Below the pieces are notes generated by a model that searched no databases, had not been told where the DNA came from, and saw only the letters and a list, made by a program, of their open reading frames with translations. Shown here in pieces: positions 1-12,137 of a DNA stretch of 64,000 bases. Position numbers and translations under genes: made by a program. Each line of letters starts with the position of its first letter. Within the stretch, counting starts at the first letter, position 1. This stretch comes from Cheilinus undulatus (lineage: Eukaryota; Chordata; Actinopteri; Labriformes; Labridae). Where the stretch lies: the NCBI RefSeq assembly GCF_018320785.1, contig NC_054882.1, positions 26,974,719 through 27,038,718 on the forward strand. Reading direction: 5' to 3'.

Positions 1-111
1 TCCACTTCTTAGAAACTCACAAGGTGCCTGCTGACAGTCTGCAGCTACTTCAGTAAAAGTCAGAGTGAGCGAGGAGGAGTCCAGATCTACCAGCAGATTC
101 AGACAGAAAAG
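1..111 (-). other. Possible exon fragment at window edge (weak)
   Basis: The minus strand is open through this stretch to the window edge, and reads a serine/threonine-rich peptide containing LTLTFTEVAADCQQ. Upstream on that strand is a pyrimidine-rich tract followed by an AG, which could be a splice acceptor near position 90. I do not recognise the peptide. It could equally be chance or part of a repeat. The exon would continue outside the window. Confidence 0.15.
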
Positions 112-1689
112 GTGTGTTAGGTTGTTCTCTGGTTTTCTCTGCTGAACAGGAACTGCATATCCCTCAGAGAGGAATCCAGTTCCATTCATCGGCTCACGTT
201 TCTATAATCAATGCAAAAACATCACGCAATCCCTATTGATCATCACAGGCCTATTGATGTGCAGCAATAGTGCCTGCCTCCACAGCGGTGCAGATCACAC
301 AGCATCTGCTCTCTTTTTGTGGCAAAAACAAGTGACTAAATAAATGAAAATTCTATGAAGATGGATGCAAAATCAAACACCTGTCAGTTTAATTCCTTAA
401 TGGGGGATAAAAACCACCATTTAACACAGTTCTCAGACCTCTGTGTTACACTTGTGGGAATGCAAAGTAAGAAAGAAAATATCTGTACAGATCACAAAGC
501 ATTAAAAGGTGCAAAATGAACTCAATGTTTGCCAAATTATTAAATATAACTTAGACACTATCTTACATTAAGGAGAATTTCAAACCTTTCCTTCAGGATG
601 TAAGAAGCTTTTTTCTTATTTCAAACCTGTCCAAAAAAAAAAAAAAAGTCAGATCATTGCAAAACACACCAAATATGCTGGAAGGATGAACAGCTGATCT
701 AGCATAAGTAAGGAGACTTACAACAGGGAATCACAACAAGGAGTACTTTTTCATGATGGACTGCAATATGATATCTGATATCAAACCAACGTCTCTTGCA
801 TTGATATGCACCTTCACTGGATAAATCACATTTGCTTCCTTTGGCCTCCCAAATCTTTCCACTGACACCTCACAGACTTTTGTCACACAGTGTGAGCTAT
901 GAAAGCACTGCTGCTGCTATCGCTGCTTCTTATCAGCTCTGTTATGAAAAAGGAATCAGGACAGGTGACAGCTGATTTGACTGGAAGGGATCAGATACAA
1001 ATAAAGAATTGAGCTGCATAGGAAAATGCTCGATCACACGTGGCATAACAAAGTTACAGGAGTATGACGACTAAGAGAGGGGCTGTTTGAGCATCTTACA
1101 TGGTCACTCTGCTTAATATTTCACATTTGTTTATCTGTTTTATGATAAAATCCTATTTAAGGCTTGATTGTTAGGTATTTGATTCTGAATGCATGAGTTG
1201 CTGAAGGGAAAAAAGTTACAGTTCACTGACTTTGCATAGGAACATAAGTAGTTTTAGGTCACTTTAGCACTTACATAATTAAAAGCAGCACTGTCAACTA
1301 ATTTCTCTAAAGGTAATACATCTGTTCCTGTCATAAAATTATAGTTTTAACATATTTCTTTGATAGTCTTTAAATTAAACAGCACGTTTCCACAAAGCTG
1401 GCCTTTAAACACCGTCCTGGAATGATAATACTGCCTCGCAACTGACATATTTATATAGTACACAGTGCTATTATGGGCTAAATCAGTTAACAAAAGAAAG
1501 AACCAGCGTTTATGATAGCTCTTAACGCCAAGTTTTGGAAAATATAACGAAGAAAAATTGCGTTATTTCTTTGCTGTATTTGAAAAAAAATCACCTCGTT
1601 ATTTTTTTTAGAATAAAAGGACTGCGAAGCCTCATAAAATACTCATACTTTAGCTTTTCATACACTCAGAAATGGTCAAGTCGACAACG
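112..1689. other. Non-coding flank, nothing specific
   Basis: AT-rich DNA with short homopolymer runs, including poly-A at about 633-647. I see no open frame, tRNA-like fold or repeat end that can be supported. An open frame at 1535-1786 runs through low-complexity sequence and into the CpG-rich patch; nothing supports it as a gene. Confidence 0.5.
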
Positions 1690-2150
1690 TAATTCAGTCA
1701 TCATCCCCAGAGGAAAAGGCACAGAGTGGCAGCTCCGCGTGCACTGTACACGCCAGAGTTACAGAGTTATGTCGCGTGCACACTGATGTAATTTACTTTA
1801 GCTCGCCCCGGGTGCGTCAAAACTTCACATTAAAACGCTACACAAACTTTTAAAAAGTTGACAGAGTAATGTGTTTCCAATGTGCAACAGAAGGATAAAG
1901 TTAGGCTGATGAGTGTACGGTGTACCTTACTCGGACAGGTCATGTCACATCCCGGGCTGAGCACGGCGCACAGTAGCCGTGGTGTCTCCACGTTGTGGTG
2001 GTTTTTCTGCTGTGACTGTGTGCTTCTGAGCGCGCCGTTTAACCAACACACGCTGCAGCCACAATATCAACTCCTCCTCCGGCGCGCCCCGTGGCTAAAC
2101 CAAACACCTCCACCGGCAGCAGGACCCGGGTGAGCGGGGTCAAACGGGAT
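1690..2150 (+). promoter_or_regulatory. CpG-rich patch, candidate promoter / 5' exon
   Basis: This patch is clearly richer in CpG and GC than its surroundings (for example GGCGCGCCCCG near 2081 and CCCGGGTGAGCGGGG near 2125). It ends in a good 5' splice-site match, G|GTGAGC, with the GT at 2130-2131. Vertebrate promoters commonly look like this, so it may hold a transcription start and a non-coding first exon reading rightwards. Short frames exist on both strands (1882-2133 plus, 1830-2051 minus), but neither resembles a known protein. The direction of any transcript is inference. Confidence 0.3.
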
Positions 2151-3966
2151 TCAAGATGAAAAGAAGTGCGTTATTGGGGGAAATAAGCTTGAAATGAAGG
2201 CTACAGTCTATGCTTATTTGGATTTAAGTCCTGCATTTAGCTCTGTCTACACTTCAATTTTAGTGTGTTTATCAAAAACCGTTTTTTTTTTTTTTTTGTA
2301 ATTTTATTGCTCCTTGAATTCAAGTAAGCAACCAAACCATAGAAGAAGCCGCTCATTGTAGTCCTTCTGCAGTACTTCCGTTTACATTTCGGCATATTTT
2401 TTCTCGAAATAGGCTGTAATTTGACTTATTTTGTTCAGTAACCCTGAGGTTTACTGTGCACATTTTCAGCAGAGAGAACGGCAGGTGACAACAGCCAAGA
2501 GGTTGAACACCCAAGCAGTCGACTAACTTCCCTTATGATGAATAAATAACAGCATTTCAGACCTTAGCAGTGTTGCATGTGTCTCATAGAGCACAATTAA
2601 ACCTGCAACTTCATGTTTTTTATTTTTGGGGACAATATAAATATCTACATTTTTTAAAGTTTGACATGTGTAGTTTTTCTATTGTAAGTGAGCTATAATG
2701 AAAGAAAATTGAATTATAGCTAATGTATTTTTTATACATAATACTTGAGTTTTAGTTATCATACCTCTCTCATATGCTTATCTGAATCCACTGTCAGTAT
2801 TAGGTCTAATACTCACGTATCACCACAAGTACATGCATGTAAAAGTAATATTGAAAACAATTTACCAGCATTTAACCTCTACATATAGCACATTTCACTT
2901 TAAAAAAAAGCCAGAGAAGGTTGGGTTTTTTTTGGTATATTTTCAGTTTTATCCTGTCTCTAATCTTGAAGCCATAATTTGACATTCTCCATCACTGACT
3001 ATCTCAGCTGTGGAGCAGAGCTTGAAACCAGCTGACAGCAGAAACCAACTCTATCATCCCCACTAGAGGGAGGGCTCTCTCACAACAAGGGCACCAAGGA
3101 GCTGCAGCAGATCTACATTTATTTATTTTCCAGGGGTGTTAGTGTAATTCATAAACTGAATGAATGACAGTCAGGACAGTGCCAACAACCAGGCGCACAA
3201 TGGAGACCTCGCTGCATTTACCACTGAGCACAAAAACCTATCCATTACAAAGGTGTAATTATTGTCCCTAATAGATTAATTCATGCTGAAAGATAGAAAT
3301 GGGTTCCAGGCTATTGATGTAATCATTTCACTGAGGAAATTAAGGGACATTAAAAGAATGATATTGTCACCGTGAAAGTGTCATTGATTCTTTTTGAATG
3401 CAATTAACTGTATTTGAAAATGGGACCTGCACGTTGAGCTCCACACGGAGCGCTGAGGACCACTTCATTTGTGAGAGATATAAAGACCAAATGATCCCAT
3501 CAAAGAGAAAATCTATAAATGTAATGGCAGAGCGCTTCAGCACTAAGGAATGACAACAGCGGGCCTGTTCAGTTCCTTCTTTTAGGTGTATTAACCACCA
3601 GTTACCTGTTCTCAACAACCCACAGGTCTGAGAAGGAAAATATCACTCAATTTAGGAACTCAAGTGTAATTTTCACTGGCTAACATAAACAGTTAAGTCA
3701 TTAATAGAAGGTGCCATGAGATATAGCACCATTGAAACAAAGAGATTGAGAAAGAAAAACTATATAAAAAACTTTTGGTCAACTTCAAAGTAAATGAACT
3801 GAATGTCTAAGAGGAGACTCACTGGTGCATGAAAAAAGTCTCCTGTACTAGTATTTAAAATGTCTTGAATACAGCCTGAAATACAGTATGGCAAATACAC
3901 CAGTCCTTTAACAAATGCTGTGCACAATTTAACGCTTGAAAATAATGTGCTTATTCTCTTAGGCTG
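2151..3966. other. Non-coding DNA, nothing specific
   Basis: AT-rich sequence with a poly-T run at about 2282-2297. Short frames at 3367-3618 and 3760-4011 on the minus strand show no recognisable motif. Nothing else can be supported. Confidence 0.5.
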
Positions 3967-4200
3967 GCTAACCTGACACGCCAGATTGACTGTTTCATAT
4001 ATCCATTGCATTGATGTATTTTATATTCATCTGGGAAACCTCCATGCATATTGTTTGGGGAAGGGCAGAACTTTTCAAAAAATTCTTAGAGGTGATTGGA
4101 TGTACGCACTGTCTGTCACATTCATTACGGGCCAATCACAGCAAAAAGACATGATGAGGTTGTACGCATGGACAGCTCCAGTAGTAAACTCAGCTTGACA
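3967..4200 (+). repeat. Dispersed MITE-like repeat, copy 1
   Basis: Begins with TAACCTGACACGCCAG and contains a GGGAAGGGCAGA motif and a GGGCCAATCA motif. The same sequence recurs inverted at 59264-59473 and, cut by the window edge, at 63897-64000. The right end (CAGCTTGACAGGTAA) is a loose inverted match to the left end, which suggests a non-autonomous DNA transposon. The superfamily is not determined. A short plus-strand frame at 3986-4198 lies inside the repeat and is not a gene. Confidence 0.6.
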
Positions 4201-4858
4201 GGTAAGCGCTGCTGTAATTACTTAACAGTGGAGCTATTTGGCGGATAAAACTCTTGCTGTGGCCAGTGGGAGAAATGTAAAAACATCTTCTCCCCAAGAG
4301 AAGCTTTCAGCGTGTCTCTTTGCTAATTTTTAATAGACATTTGGCCCATTTTGATAAAACTACAGCTATACTGCACTGAAGCCAATTGCTACAATGGTGG
4401 CAGTCATTGTATATATATGCTTACAGTACAGCTAAAACCCTCCCAAACTCATGCTGAAGCAGGTAGGGAGAAGTCCACAAACATCTCTGCCAAGAGAAGC
4501 TTTCAGTGTTGTGCTGTTATCTTGTTTGAATAAAGAAATTCTGATCAATTTCTGATCAAAATGCAGCTATACTATAGCTACATCCAAACTAATCACTACA
4601 CTACTGGCAGCCATTGCTACCCTCTCCCAGTTCAACTAAATCGTGCCTGTTGCTACTGCCTCGTTCTCCTCAAATGACGTTGACTGGTCAGATCTGTTTT
4701 CAGACCTGGTAAAAGCATTTCACCCTGAAGCTTTGCAAGATGAATTTGCCTGATGACAGACAAGGAATCAGGCAAATCAAAAGTTACAGGCTGGCTTCAC
4801 ACCAGACAAATTTAAACCTGAGTTTAGGTTTGATTATCAAACGTGAGACATTCACATG
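4201..4858. other. Non-coding DNA, locally repetitive
   Basis: Two stretches near 4260-4400 and 4450-4600 look like diverged copies of each other: both carry an AAGAGAAGCTTTCAG motif, then text resembling TTTTGAT..AAA..CAGCTATACT and a GGCAGYCATTG motif. This suggests an old local duplication of about 190 bp. No gene is visible. Confidence 0.4.
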
Positions 4859-4998
4859 GTGCAGATGGCCTTGTGGTTAGGTGTGCCCTATGTGCGTAGG
4901 CGTGTTCAGGGCTGGTCTGCAGCTCCTTTCCCGTGTGTCTCTCTTGTGTCTGGAGGCATGAAAAGCTTCCCAAAAAATCTTAAAAAGAAAAAAAAAGA
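4859..4998 (+). repeat. tRNA-derived SINE (degenerate)
   Basis: The head reads like a tRNA gene with an A-box-like segment (TGGCCTTGTGGTTAGG near 4865). A degraded B-box region follows near 4905, then the CTCCTTTCCCGTGTGTCTCTC type body seen in fish SINEs, and an A-rich tail at 4981-4997. It shares its general organisation with the clearer SINE at 26641-26826. No convincing target duplication was found. Confidence 0.55.
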
Positions 4999-5023
4999 GC
5001 ATGTTTGATGTTCTTGGTTTCTG

Positions 5024-5198
5024 ATAGCTGGATAGCTCAGTGGTTTATGTTACTAACGTTGTTACAGGAGATTGAGGATTCAAAGACCGGTCAGGGCACA
5101 CTGAATATCCAGTGTGGGCCCTTAGGTAAGATCCTTAATGCCATAAATACCTGTCCAGATCCATCGCTCTGAAAGTCTCTGCTAAATGACACTGTAAC
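5024..5198 (+). repeat. tRNA-derived SINE with L2-type 3' tail
   Basis: An A-box-like TAGCTCAGTGG at 5033-5043 is followed by a B-box-like GGATTCAAAGACC near 5075. The 3' end reads TCTCTGCTAAATGAC near 5176-5190, a hallmark of fish SINEs that borrow the 3' end of L2-clade LINEs. The adjacent SINE at 4859-4998 belongs to a different family. Internal regions are diverged, so this is an old copy. Confidence 0.6.
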
Positions 5199-6498
5199 AT
5201 TTTAACGATTCTAGGTTGGGCTTCCTCTGACAGAACACCCTCCGTAACCAGTGACAACGAGCATGATCAGGTAGCATTATCATCCAGGTATTGATGCTAT
5301 ACAGCTCATGAAAATAAAAACAAATAAACCTTCTTCTCAGCCAGGTTTTGCCCATATTCGTTTCCTCCTTTTTTGTGGCAAAACAGAAAGCATTCTGCAT
5401 ACATTCAAGTCATGTTTGATTATGCCAGTTTCTATGAAATCTCTTGTCCGATGAACCACCACTATTAAAGAGTTACTACATATCTGGTGTGTGGCTTCAA
5501 AGTGTGGCCAAATCATCTAGCATGCTCGTAAGGGTAATCTCCCACCGTTTTAAAGTCCATAAAGGTTTGAAAATCATGTAGTGTGTAGCCAGCATAAAGC
5601 ACTAGGTTACAAAAGATAAAATATTAGCGACTATTGAAACTTTTCATTCAGAGCTGGAAAGAACAAGCTGGAAAACAATCTAGTGATGATAGCAAACCAG
5701 AGTGTGAGACAAACAGACAGTGTAACGTTTCCGTCATCATCTAACAGACCTCTCTGACCTTTGAGAACAGATATTAATAATTCAGTAATCCAGGTAAAAC
5801 CAGTGTACTGTGTTAATGACTTCCAGGTAAGACTTATTTTTCCATGTGGTGTTTACACCTACACCATAAAGGCTATCAGTTATTTGTCTATGACATAATG
5901 TCTTGGTCTGTATTGCCTTTTATCTGCTGAGTCTCAGTTCAAATTTAAAATAAAAGTGATACAGAAGCTTCACTCTCACTAAAATCAGCATGAGCCATAA
6001 AAAGAAAATCATTTTCCTCTGACTAACTTGAAATTAGCAAAACTTGATTTCATTATAGTAACACCATGTAAGATTTAGGAGAGTTATTTGGGGGTTTTGG
6101 ATTTAATTTAGATAAAATATAAAGTAAATAGGACAGTGGGAAGGAAAGTGTGTGTGAAAGAACATGCAGATAAGGATTGGCCTTAGTGTCATCAACGTAA
6201 TTTGTTAATAAAGTTTGGTAGTGCCCTGTAGAGGTCTCCTCCAGTATAGTATATATACAAGAATGCTCAGCATGTAGACTGACATGCACAGACGAAAGGT
6301 GTAAAAGCAAGTAAAGTGCCTTTAGGAAGGATTCATCTACTTGGTAATTACCATTTTTATCAATTTTTACAAATCAATTGAGGTCAATATAATTTGCTTT
6401 TGTTTTTGACAAAATTATTGAAAAAAAAAAAAAACTTTCTAATGTCAAAGCGAAAACAGATTTCTAAAAAAGTAACATAAAAAAAAACTATGAAATGT
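5199..6498. other. Non-coding DNA, nothing specific
   Basis: AT-rich sequence with a poly-A run at about 6420-6434. Short frames at 5182-5400 and 6053-6310 on the minus strand have no recognisable features. Confidence 0.5.
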
Positions 6499-6499
6499 T

Positions 6500-7388
6500 A
6501 AACAAGTGGCTGCAAAAATATTCACCCCCTTCAAGTCAGTATTTCATAGATGCACCTTTGGCTGCAATCACAGCGCTGAGTTTGTGTGGATAGGTCTCAA
6601 TCAGGCTTGCACATCTGGACACCGCAATTTACTACATTCTTTTTTGCAAAATAACTCAAGTTCTGTCAGGTTGTACAGAGATCAGGTTTTAAAAGCTGTT
6701 TTCAAGTCTAACCACAAATTCTGAATTAAACTGAGGTTTGGGCTCTGATTTGGCCACTCCAGAATATTCACTTTGTTGTCCTAAAACCATTTCTGTGTAG
6801 CTTTCACTGTATGCTTCGGGTCATTGTCTTGATGGAAAATAAATCTGAGACTGCAGACTGAATAAGGTTGTCCTCAGGGATTGTCCTATATTTTGCTACA
6901 TACATTTTACCCTCTGCCTTTATAAGCCTTCCAGGGCTGGCTGTCAGGAAGCATCCCCACGCTGCACAGTGCTTCACAGTGGTGATGGTATGTTTGTGGT
7001 GGTGTGCCAGGTTTTTGTCTTGCCAAGCTTAGCGTCTTGTCTCATGGCCAAAAAGCAACATTTTGGTCTCATCAGACCAAGGAACTTTCTCCCACTTGAC
7101 CATGGAGTCTCCCACACTCCTTTGTTGAACTCTAGCTGAGATTTCATATAAGTTTTCTTTAACAGTGGCTTTCTCTTTGACACTCTCTCATAAAGCTCTG
7201 ACTGGTGAAGAAGCAAGGCAAGAGTTGTATGTAGAGTCTCTCCCATCTCAGCTGCTGAAACTTGTAACTCCTTCAGAGTCGTCATAGGTGTCTTGGGGGC
7301 CTCTCTACTTCTTGCACGGTCACTCAGTTTGGGAAATTAATAAAAGGGTAAAACATCCAAGGGGGTAAATACTTTTTATAGCCAATGT
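6500..7388 (-). mobile_element. Tc1/mariner element remnant, internally deleted
   Basis: Terminal inverted repeats are visible: GGCTGCAAAAATATTCACCC from 6508 and, inverted at 7359-7383, GGCTATAAAAAGTATTTACC. TA dinucleotides lie close to both ends, as expected for this superfamily. The element is about 0.9 kb where full-length Tc1 elements are usually 1.3-1.6 kb, so internal sequence is missing. The minus strand encodes a broken transposase, annotated separately. Confidence 0.75.
6660..7285 (-). pseudogene. Tc1-like transposase pseudogene
   Basis: Minus-strand translation gives HQDNDPKHTVKATQKWF near 6785-6838, then ILEWPNQSPN and LIQNLW near 6715-6770. These are the second catalytic Asp and the block around the third catalytic residue of Tc1 DDE transposases. 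The codon expected to give Glu in the PIENLW block reads Gln (CAG) instead. Stops and frame changes separate the blocks. The upstream 103-codon frame (6974-7285) contains VSKRKPLLKKTYMKSQLEF, typical of the linker before the catalytic core. The gene is dead. Confidence 0.75.
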
Positions 7389-9617
7389 AGTAGTATATCT
7401 CCTTCCCAACTCTGTTACTGGATCCACGATTCTAATTTAGACCACTTTGGCACTTCTGGAAACCCCCCTTATGATCTGCAGTTCAGGAGATACTCTGACC
7501 CAGTCATTTCCAACTAATCTGAACTGACGCCTGTTTACATGCTAACATTCACTAGGAAGAACACTTGCTTGCTACCCCAATGCAATATTGTCCACAAAAA
7601 AACATTTTCATTCATTTGACTATCAAATCCAACAGTCTCTCTTCATTAAATGCATGTACATACGGGTTGTTGTTTGATTTCCTGATTGTCATCACTGAAT
7701 AAATTGTGATAACGGCAACATCAATGCAGCCTTTAAGAGCAAATTCATCATGCATTCTCTTCTGTCTGCTGCCCTATCCTCACACTGATGCACATTTTTG
7801 TTTGTTTTGAGCTCAGAGTCAATGTAATCATGAACAGAGTTGTACATTTACTCGACGGGCATTTAGTAATATCAGTCGTGTGTGTGTTTTTTTGCTGTCT
7901 TTCCGTAGTTCTGTGCTGAGTTTGATGGATTCCAACAAAAGCGTGCTTGTGCAGCTGTAACTGGTCCATGTGGCTCTTTAACTCGATTACACTGTTTGTA
8001 ATCCAGTGAAGAGAAATTCAGTGGAGAAACAGAGAGGCAGACTGAGAGGTAAAAACATGAAACATATCAGACACAAGCACTGATATGATGTCCAAGCATC
8101 AGATGAATCAGGCATCAATCTCCAGGCCTGGTCAGAAATGCTGCATAATTCAAACCCAAACATTTTTCTTTTCGTGTTTCAAACCAAATCAGAGGGTCTG
8201 AAGCCTTTCTCCCTCCACCTGCTGTCAGCCTCCCTCAATCCCAGCCTCACCTAAATTTCATTTAGGAGACATCTTTCTCCCTTACCCCCTCTCTCTCATG
8301 CTCTCTACGTGGCTGTCTCGGCGCTCTCTTTGAATTCTGTGCACTGTAGCCCTTAGATTTACTTGCTTAACAAATATGGACAGGGGGCCTAAGTGGTTTT
8401 TGAAATCTTCGAATGGACTTTGGAGTGCCTGTGCAGTGCTGGGTGACAACAGTCTCTATGTCTCTCTACCTCAAACCCATACATGTGTGTGAGAGACTGT
8501 GTATGTCCTGCTGTCTGTCTGTTTATGGTAACTTCTGTAAATGTCTGTGTGCATGCACGTCTATGGCTTCCCCACACTCTCTCAGACTCCCTGGCTGAAG
8601 AGATGGCAGCGCTCGCTGGAGCGGTAGTCTGGAAATGAGATAAGGATGTCTGATTCATAGGATCTGACAGGAAATCTATACTCTGCAATGTTTATAATCC
8701 AGCCATTACTACACAGCCAAATGAAAGAACAATAATCCAATCATTTACTCCATATTTACCTGAGGCAGATTCTCGGCTTTAGAGGCAAAGTGACGCAGGC
8801 TGTAGAACAGCTGATATGGGTGAGGGTGAGGATGAGGGTGTTTGGGGGCAGATTCTAGCTCTGAAAGAGGACTTCAGAGGATGGTTTGTTCTCTGAGGGA
8901 ATTTGTGTCAAGAGATGGCATGGTTCACCTGTATGCAAGGTTAGAGGCCCCTCATTACTCATCAAAACCTCACTGATTTATAAGTAACTTAAAATAAAAA
9001 GGAGAAATGAAACACATGGTTTAGGGCCTGTACCCACAGGCACCATTCATGCAAAGGCAGCACTCATTTTCTATGCAAAACCAAAGCAGTTTAAACCATT
9101 GCCTGTATATTAAAATGGATCAGTCTCCCTCTGTTATACTAAATTGAAACCAGAACACCCACCCTAAGAGATGCTAACATATTGTTCTGATGAAGTAGTG
9201 TAGCAGAAGGAAGCTGGCTGGTGGAACCACATAATTCATAATACCTCTCCCACTAAGCGCAGTACAGATTAAACTTATCATTAAAATTTCACTGAACATT
9301 CAGACTTGTATAGGCCACAGCAGGATAAAAAAATCACAGCTAGTAAAGTTTTATGACTGTGTTGTTAGTTTGGCAAGTTTTCTGCTGTTATTCCTCCTCT
9401 GCTGTGTTAATCCACTTTTGAATGCTACAAGGGGTCACATTAGTCATCACATGACGTTACAGCTGGTATTTTTGACATAACTTGAAACAAAACTATTCAG
9501 AAAATAAACACTTGGACACAAATCATCACAATACTAACTAACCAGAGCAGAGAAAGCAGTTGCAATAATAAATGAACACTAACCAGTGACCTATTCCACC
9601 TCACAACATTACTATTA
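7389..9617. other. Non-coding DNA, nothing specific
   Basis: No repeat ends or coding signals can be supported. Frames at 7748-7969, 8389-8688 and 8413-8598 overlap on opposite strands or are low in complexity and lack known motifs. Confidence 0.5.
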
Positions 9618-11273
9618 CCAGAGGTGGGAGAAACTCATTGTTTTGCAAGTCTCAAGTAAGTCTCAAGTCTTTAATCCCAAGTCTTGAGTCAAGTCTCAAA
9701 TAAAGACGTGCAAGTCCAAGTCAAGTCTCAAGTAAAGACAAGACAAGTCGAGTCAAGTCCGAAGTCATAGGCTTGAAATTTTCGAGTCCTTACAAGTCAT
9801 AAGCACTGTTTACCAAATAAAATGCCATTTTAACAATGTAACAATCTATTAAATTTGACAAATACAATGAATGCATTTTGAATTGTTTTATTTTTTTTTA
9901 AATAAAATAAGTCCAGTGTGACAGAACTTAATCACACAGAAAAAGAGTGCTGACATAGCATTCAGGATATGATCAGTGCTAAGTGGTGCAACAACAAATG
10001 AACTTCTGAAGACGTTGTACAGTCATTTTAACTCATCTGATGTGAGTGTGTGTGTCTATGTGGTGAGTGTGTGTATATGTATAGGTGTGTGAGTGGATAT
10101 ATAGGGTTTGTGTGTGTTTGTAAGTGAACATGTTTGACTAGTCAGCATTAGGATTATGGTGTTATAACCAGTTCTTAACCTTGAGTTATGTGTTATGTGT
10201 TAATTACAAGACCTCAGCTTATGTGAACACAATGACTGCCTCCTAGTGAATAAACAAAAAAAGAGCTGATGAATCATGGGTGTCTCTTTGGGTAATTTAT
10301 ATTTAATATTTTAACATTTACTGTATTTATATTGTATTTCTGTGACTCTGTTAACTTTAAGTTATACTTTCTATTTTTCCCTCTCATTATTATTGCTTTT
10401 AGCTAAAGGGGGAGGGTCCCCATATTGGTCTTTGCCCTGGGCCTCCAAATGGCTAAAACCGGCCCTGCCTCACACCTGCAGCTCCCCCTCACAAATCATT
10501 CTGTCCTGTTAGTTTGTTGCTTTCATATTTCTGTTTCTGCCCTTTTGACAGTATTTATCATTAGTACATTTAAGACCAAATAAAACACCCACGTTTGGAC
10601 AAGTTTTACTCAATTTTACATTATTTCAAAATGTGATCTGTGTTTGTTTGGCCCGTTGATGATGGTGTGCATCATAAAAGTCATCATCAAATATGAGTAT
10701 GGGAGAGCATCGGCGGGGAGTGACTGAAGAAATGTGTTAAAATGAGGGCATTAGAAGCTTATCTTGGAACACAAGACAGCACACCTCTATGAATTTACTT
10801 AATGAAGACAAGCGACACCAGCAGACTTCCTCTGCGCTCTTTTACGTACATTCCTCCGTCCAGCGCGCATCCAACGGTAATAATACACAAGTTTTTATTT
10901 TAGTTTGGAAGTTAAAGTCTGTCTTCTCTGTGTGGATTATATTTATAGAGGATTTCAGGAGGTTTTTTTTAAAGTTAGCCTTAAAAGAGCCGCAACTGGT
11001 CACTAAAGAGTCACATGCAGCTCGGGAGCCACGGGTTGAGTATCACTGCGTTAGTTTGAATGGGGGCACATTTTACTCTACACACTCACTGAAAATCTCA
11101 AGTACTTTCAAGTCATCTGACTAAAGTCCGAGTCAAGTTCCGAGTCACTGGTGTCAAAGTTCAAGTCGAGTTGCAAGTCTTTGATGATATTGTCAAGTCG
11201 AGTCCAAAGTCATCAAAATTGTGACTCGAGTCTGACTCAAGTCCAAGTCGTGTGACTTGAGTCCACACCTCTA
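9618..11273. mobile_element. hAT-like non-autonomous element with AAGTC subterminal repeats
   Basis: The left end (CCAGAGGTGGGAG) and the inverted right end (TAGAGGTGTGG) match. They are flanked by the same 9 bases, TTACTATTA, at 9609-9617 and 11274-11282, consistent with the 8-bp class of target duplication made by hAT elements. Inside both ends, about 150 bp are packed with AAGTC/GACTT motifs in both orientations, as in hAT subterminal transposase-binding repeats. The middle shows TG-rich microsatellite DNA (10035-10115) and what looks like nested repeat debris near 10400-10470 and 10980-11050. No transposase is seen; a 111-codon frame at 10789-11124 has no hAT motifs and ends inside the subterminal repeats. 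Confidence 0.65.
10035..10115 (+). repeat. TG-rich microsatellite
   Basis: Imperfect GTGTGTGT-rich tract interrupted by TATG and GAG motifs. It lies inside the hAT-like element. Confidence 0.7.
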
Positions 11274-11317
11274 TTACTATTATTATTTATTAGAATACCT
11301 TGTTTTTGTTTATGTAT

Positions 11318-11400
11318 TTATTTTGCACTGAATGGAACTGCGCACAATTTCATTGTGCTTGGGTACAATGACAATAAAGATTCTGATCTGATCTAATCTA
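11318..11400 (+). repeat. LINE 3' tail with ATCT-type microsatellite
   Basis: Text reading TTTCATTGTGCTTGGGTACA followed by ATGACAATAAAGATTCTGAT and a short run of diverged TGATC/TAATC repeats is the usual 3' end of fish CR1/L2-type LINEs. Only the tail is present. Confidence 0.55.
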
Positions 11401-11487
11401 ACCATCACAACAGAGAAAACTGTATTTAACATGTATTTTTCCTTTGATAGTCTGACCCATGTCCCATCTGAAATCCTCGAGATAGAG

Positions 11488-12120
11488 TACAGGTGCATCC
11501 TGATGATTGCACCTTATGGCTAAAAAAATTAAATATCCACTATCTCAAAAAATCATAATAAGATGGAGCTCTTTTGAGCAAATTGCTGCATCTATGCAAA
11601 GTGGCATGGAGCCAATCAGTTTGTGGCACTGATGGGTTGTTATTAAGCCCAGGTTGCTCTGACAACAGCCTTCAACTCATCTGTATTTTTGAGTCTGGTG
11701 TCTCTCATTCTCCTCTTGACATTTCCCCAGAAATTCTCTATGGGATTCAGGTCAGGCCAGTTGGCTGGCCAATCAAGCACAGTAATACCATGGTCAGCAA
11801 ACCAGTTTCTGGTAGTTTTGACTTCACTGTGTGCAGGTGCCAAGTTCTACAGGAAAAGGACATTAGTATCTCCATAAAGCTTCTCAGCAAATGAAGCATG
11901 AAGTGCTCTCCTCTTCCGGTAGATGCTTGACAGCATTGACTCTGGATTTGATAAAGCACAGTGGACCAACAGCAGCAGATTACATGGTACCCCAAACCAT
12001 TTCTGACTGTGAAAACTGAAAACACTGGACTCCAAACACCTTGGATTCTCTGCCTCTCTGATCTTCCTCCAGACTCTGGACACTCTGGGTCAGCGTCCTG
12101 AGCCCAGAACTTTTGGAACA
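11488..12120 (-). mobile_element. Tc1/mariner element remnant, 5'-truncated
   Basis: The outer end at 11488 reads TACAGGTGCATCC, a Tc1-type terminus next to TA. The minus strand then encodes the C-terminal part of a Tc1 transposase. The opposite terminus and the N-terminal DNA-binding domain are not found; sequence identity to Tc1 fades near 12110. Confidence 0.7.
11600..12083 (-). pseudogene. Tc1-like transposase pseudogene, C-terminal part
   Basis: One frame (11643-11843) reads LAPAHSEVKTTRNWF, then DWPANWPDLNPIENFWG, the last two blocks of the Tc1 catalytic domain with the final Glu (PIEN) kept. Immediately upstream, where family members have Gln-Asp, the codons are TAG (stop, 11847-11849) and AAC (Asn, 11844-11846), so the second catalytic Asp is lost. 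Further upstream the frame shifts into 11847-12083, which carries the HASFAEKLYGDTNVLFL segment. Several lesions show it is inactive. Confidence 0.75.
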
Positions 12121-12137
12121 GCGCTGTGCTCTATGAC

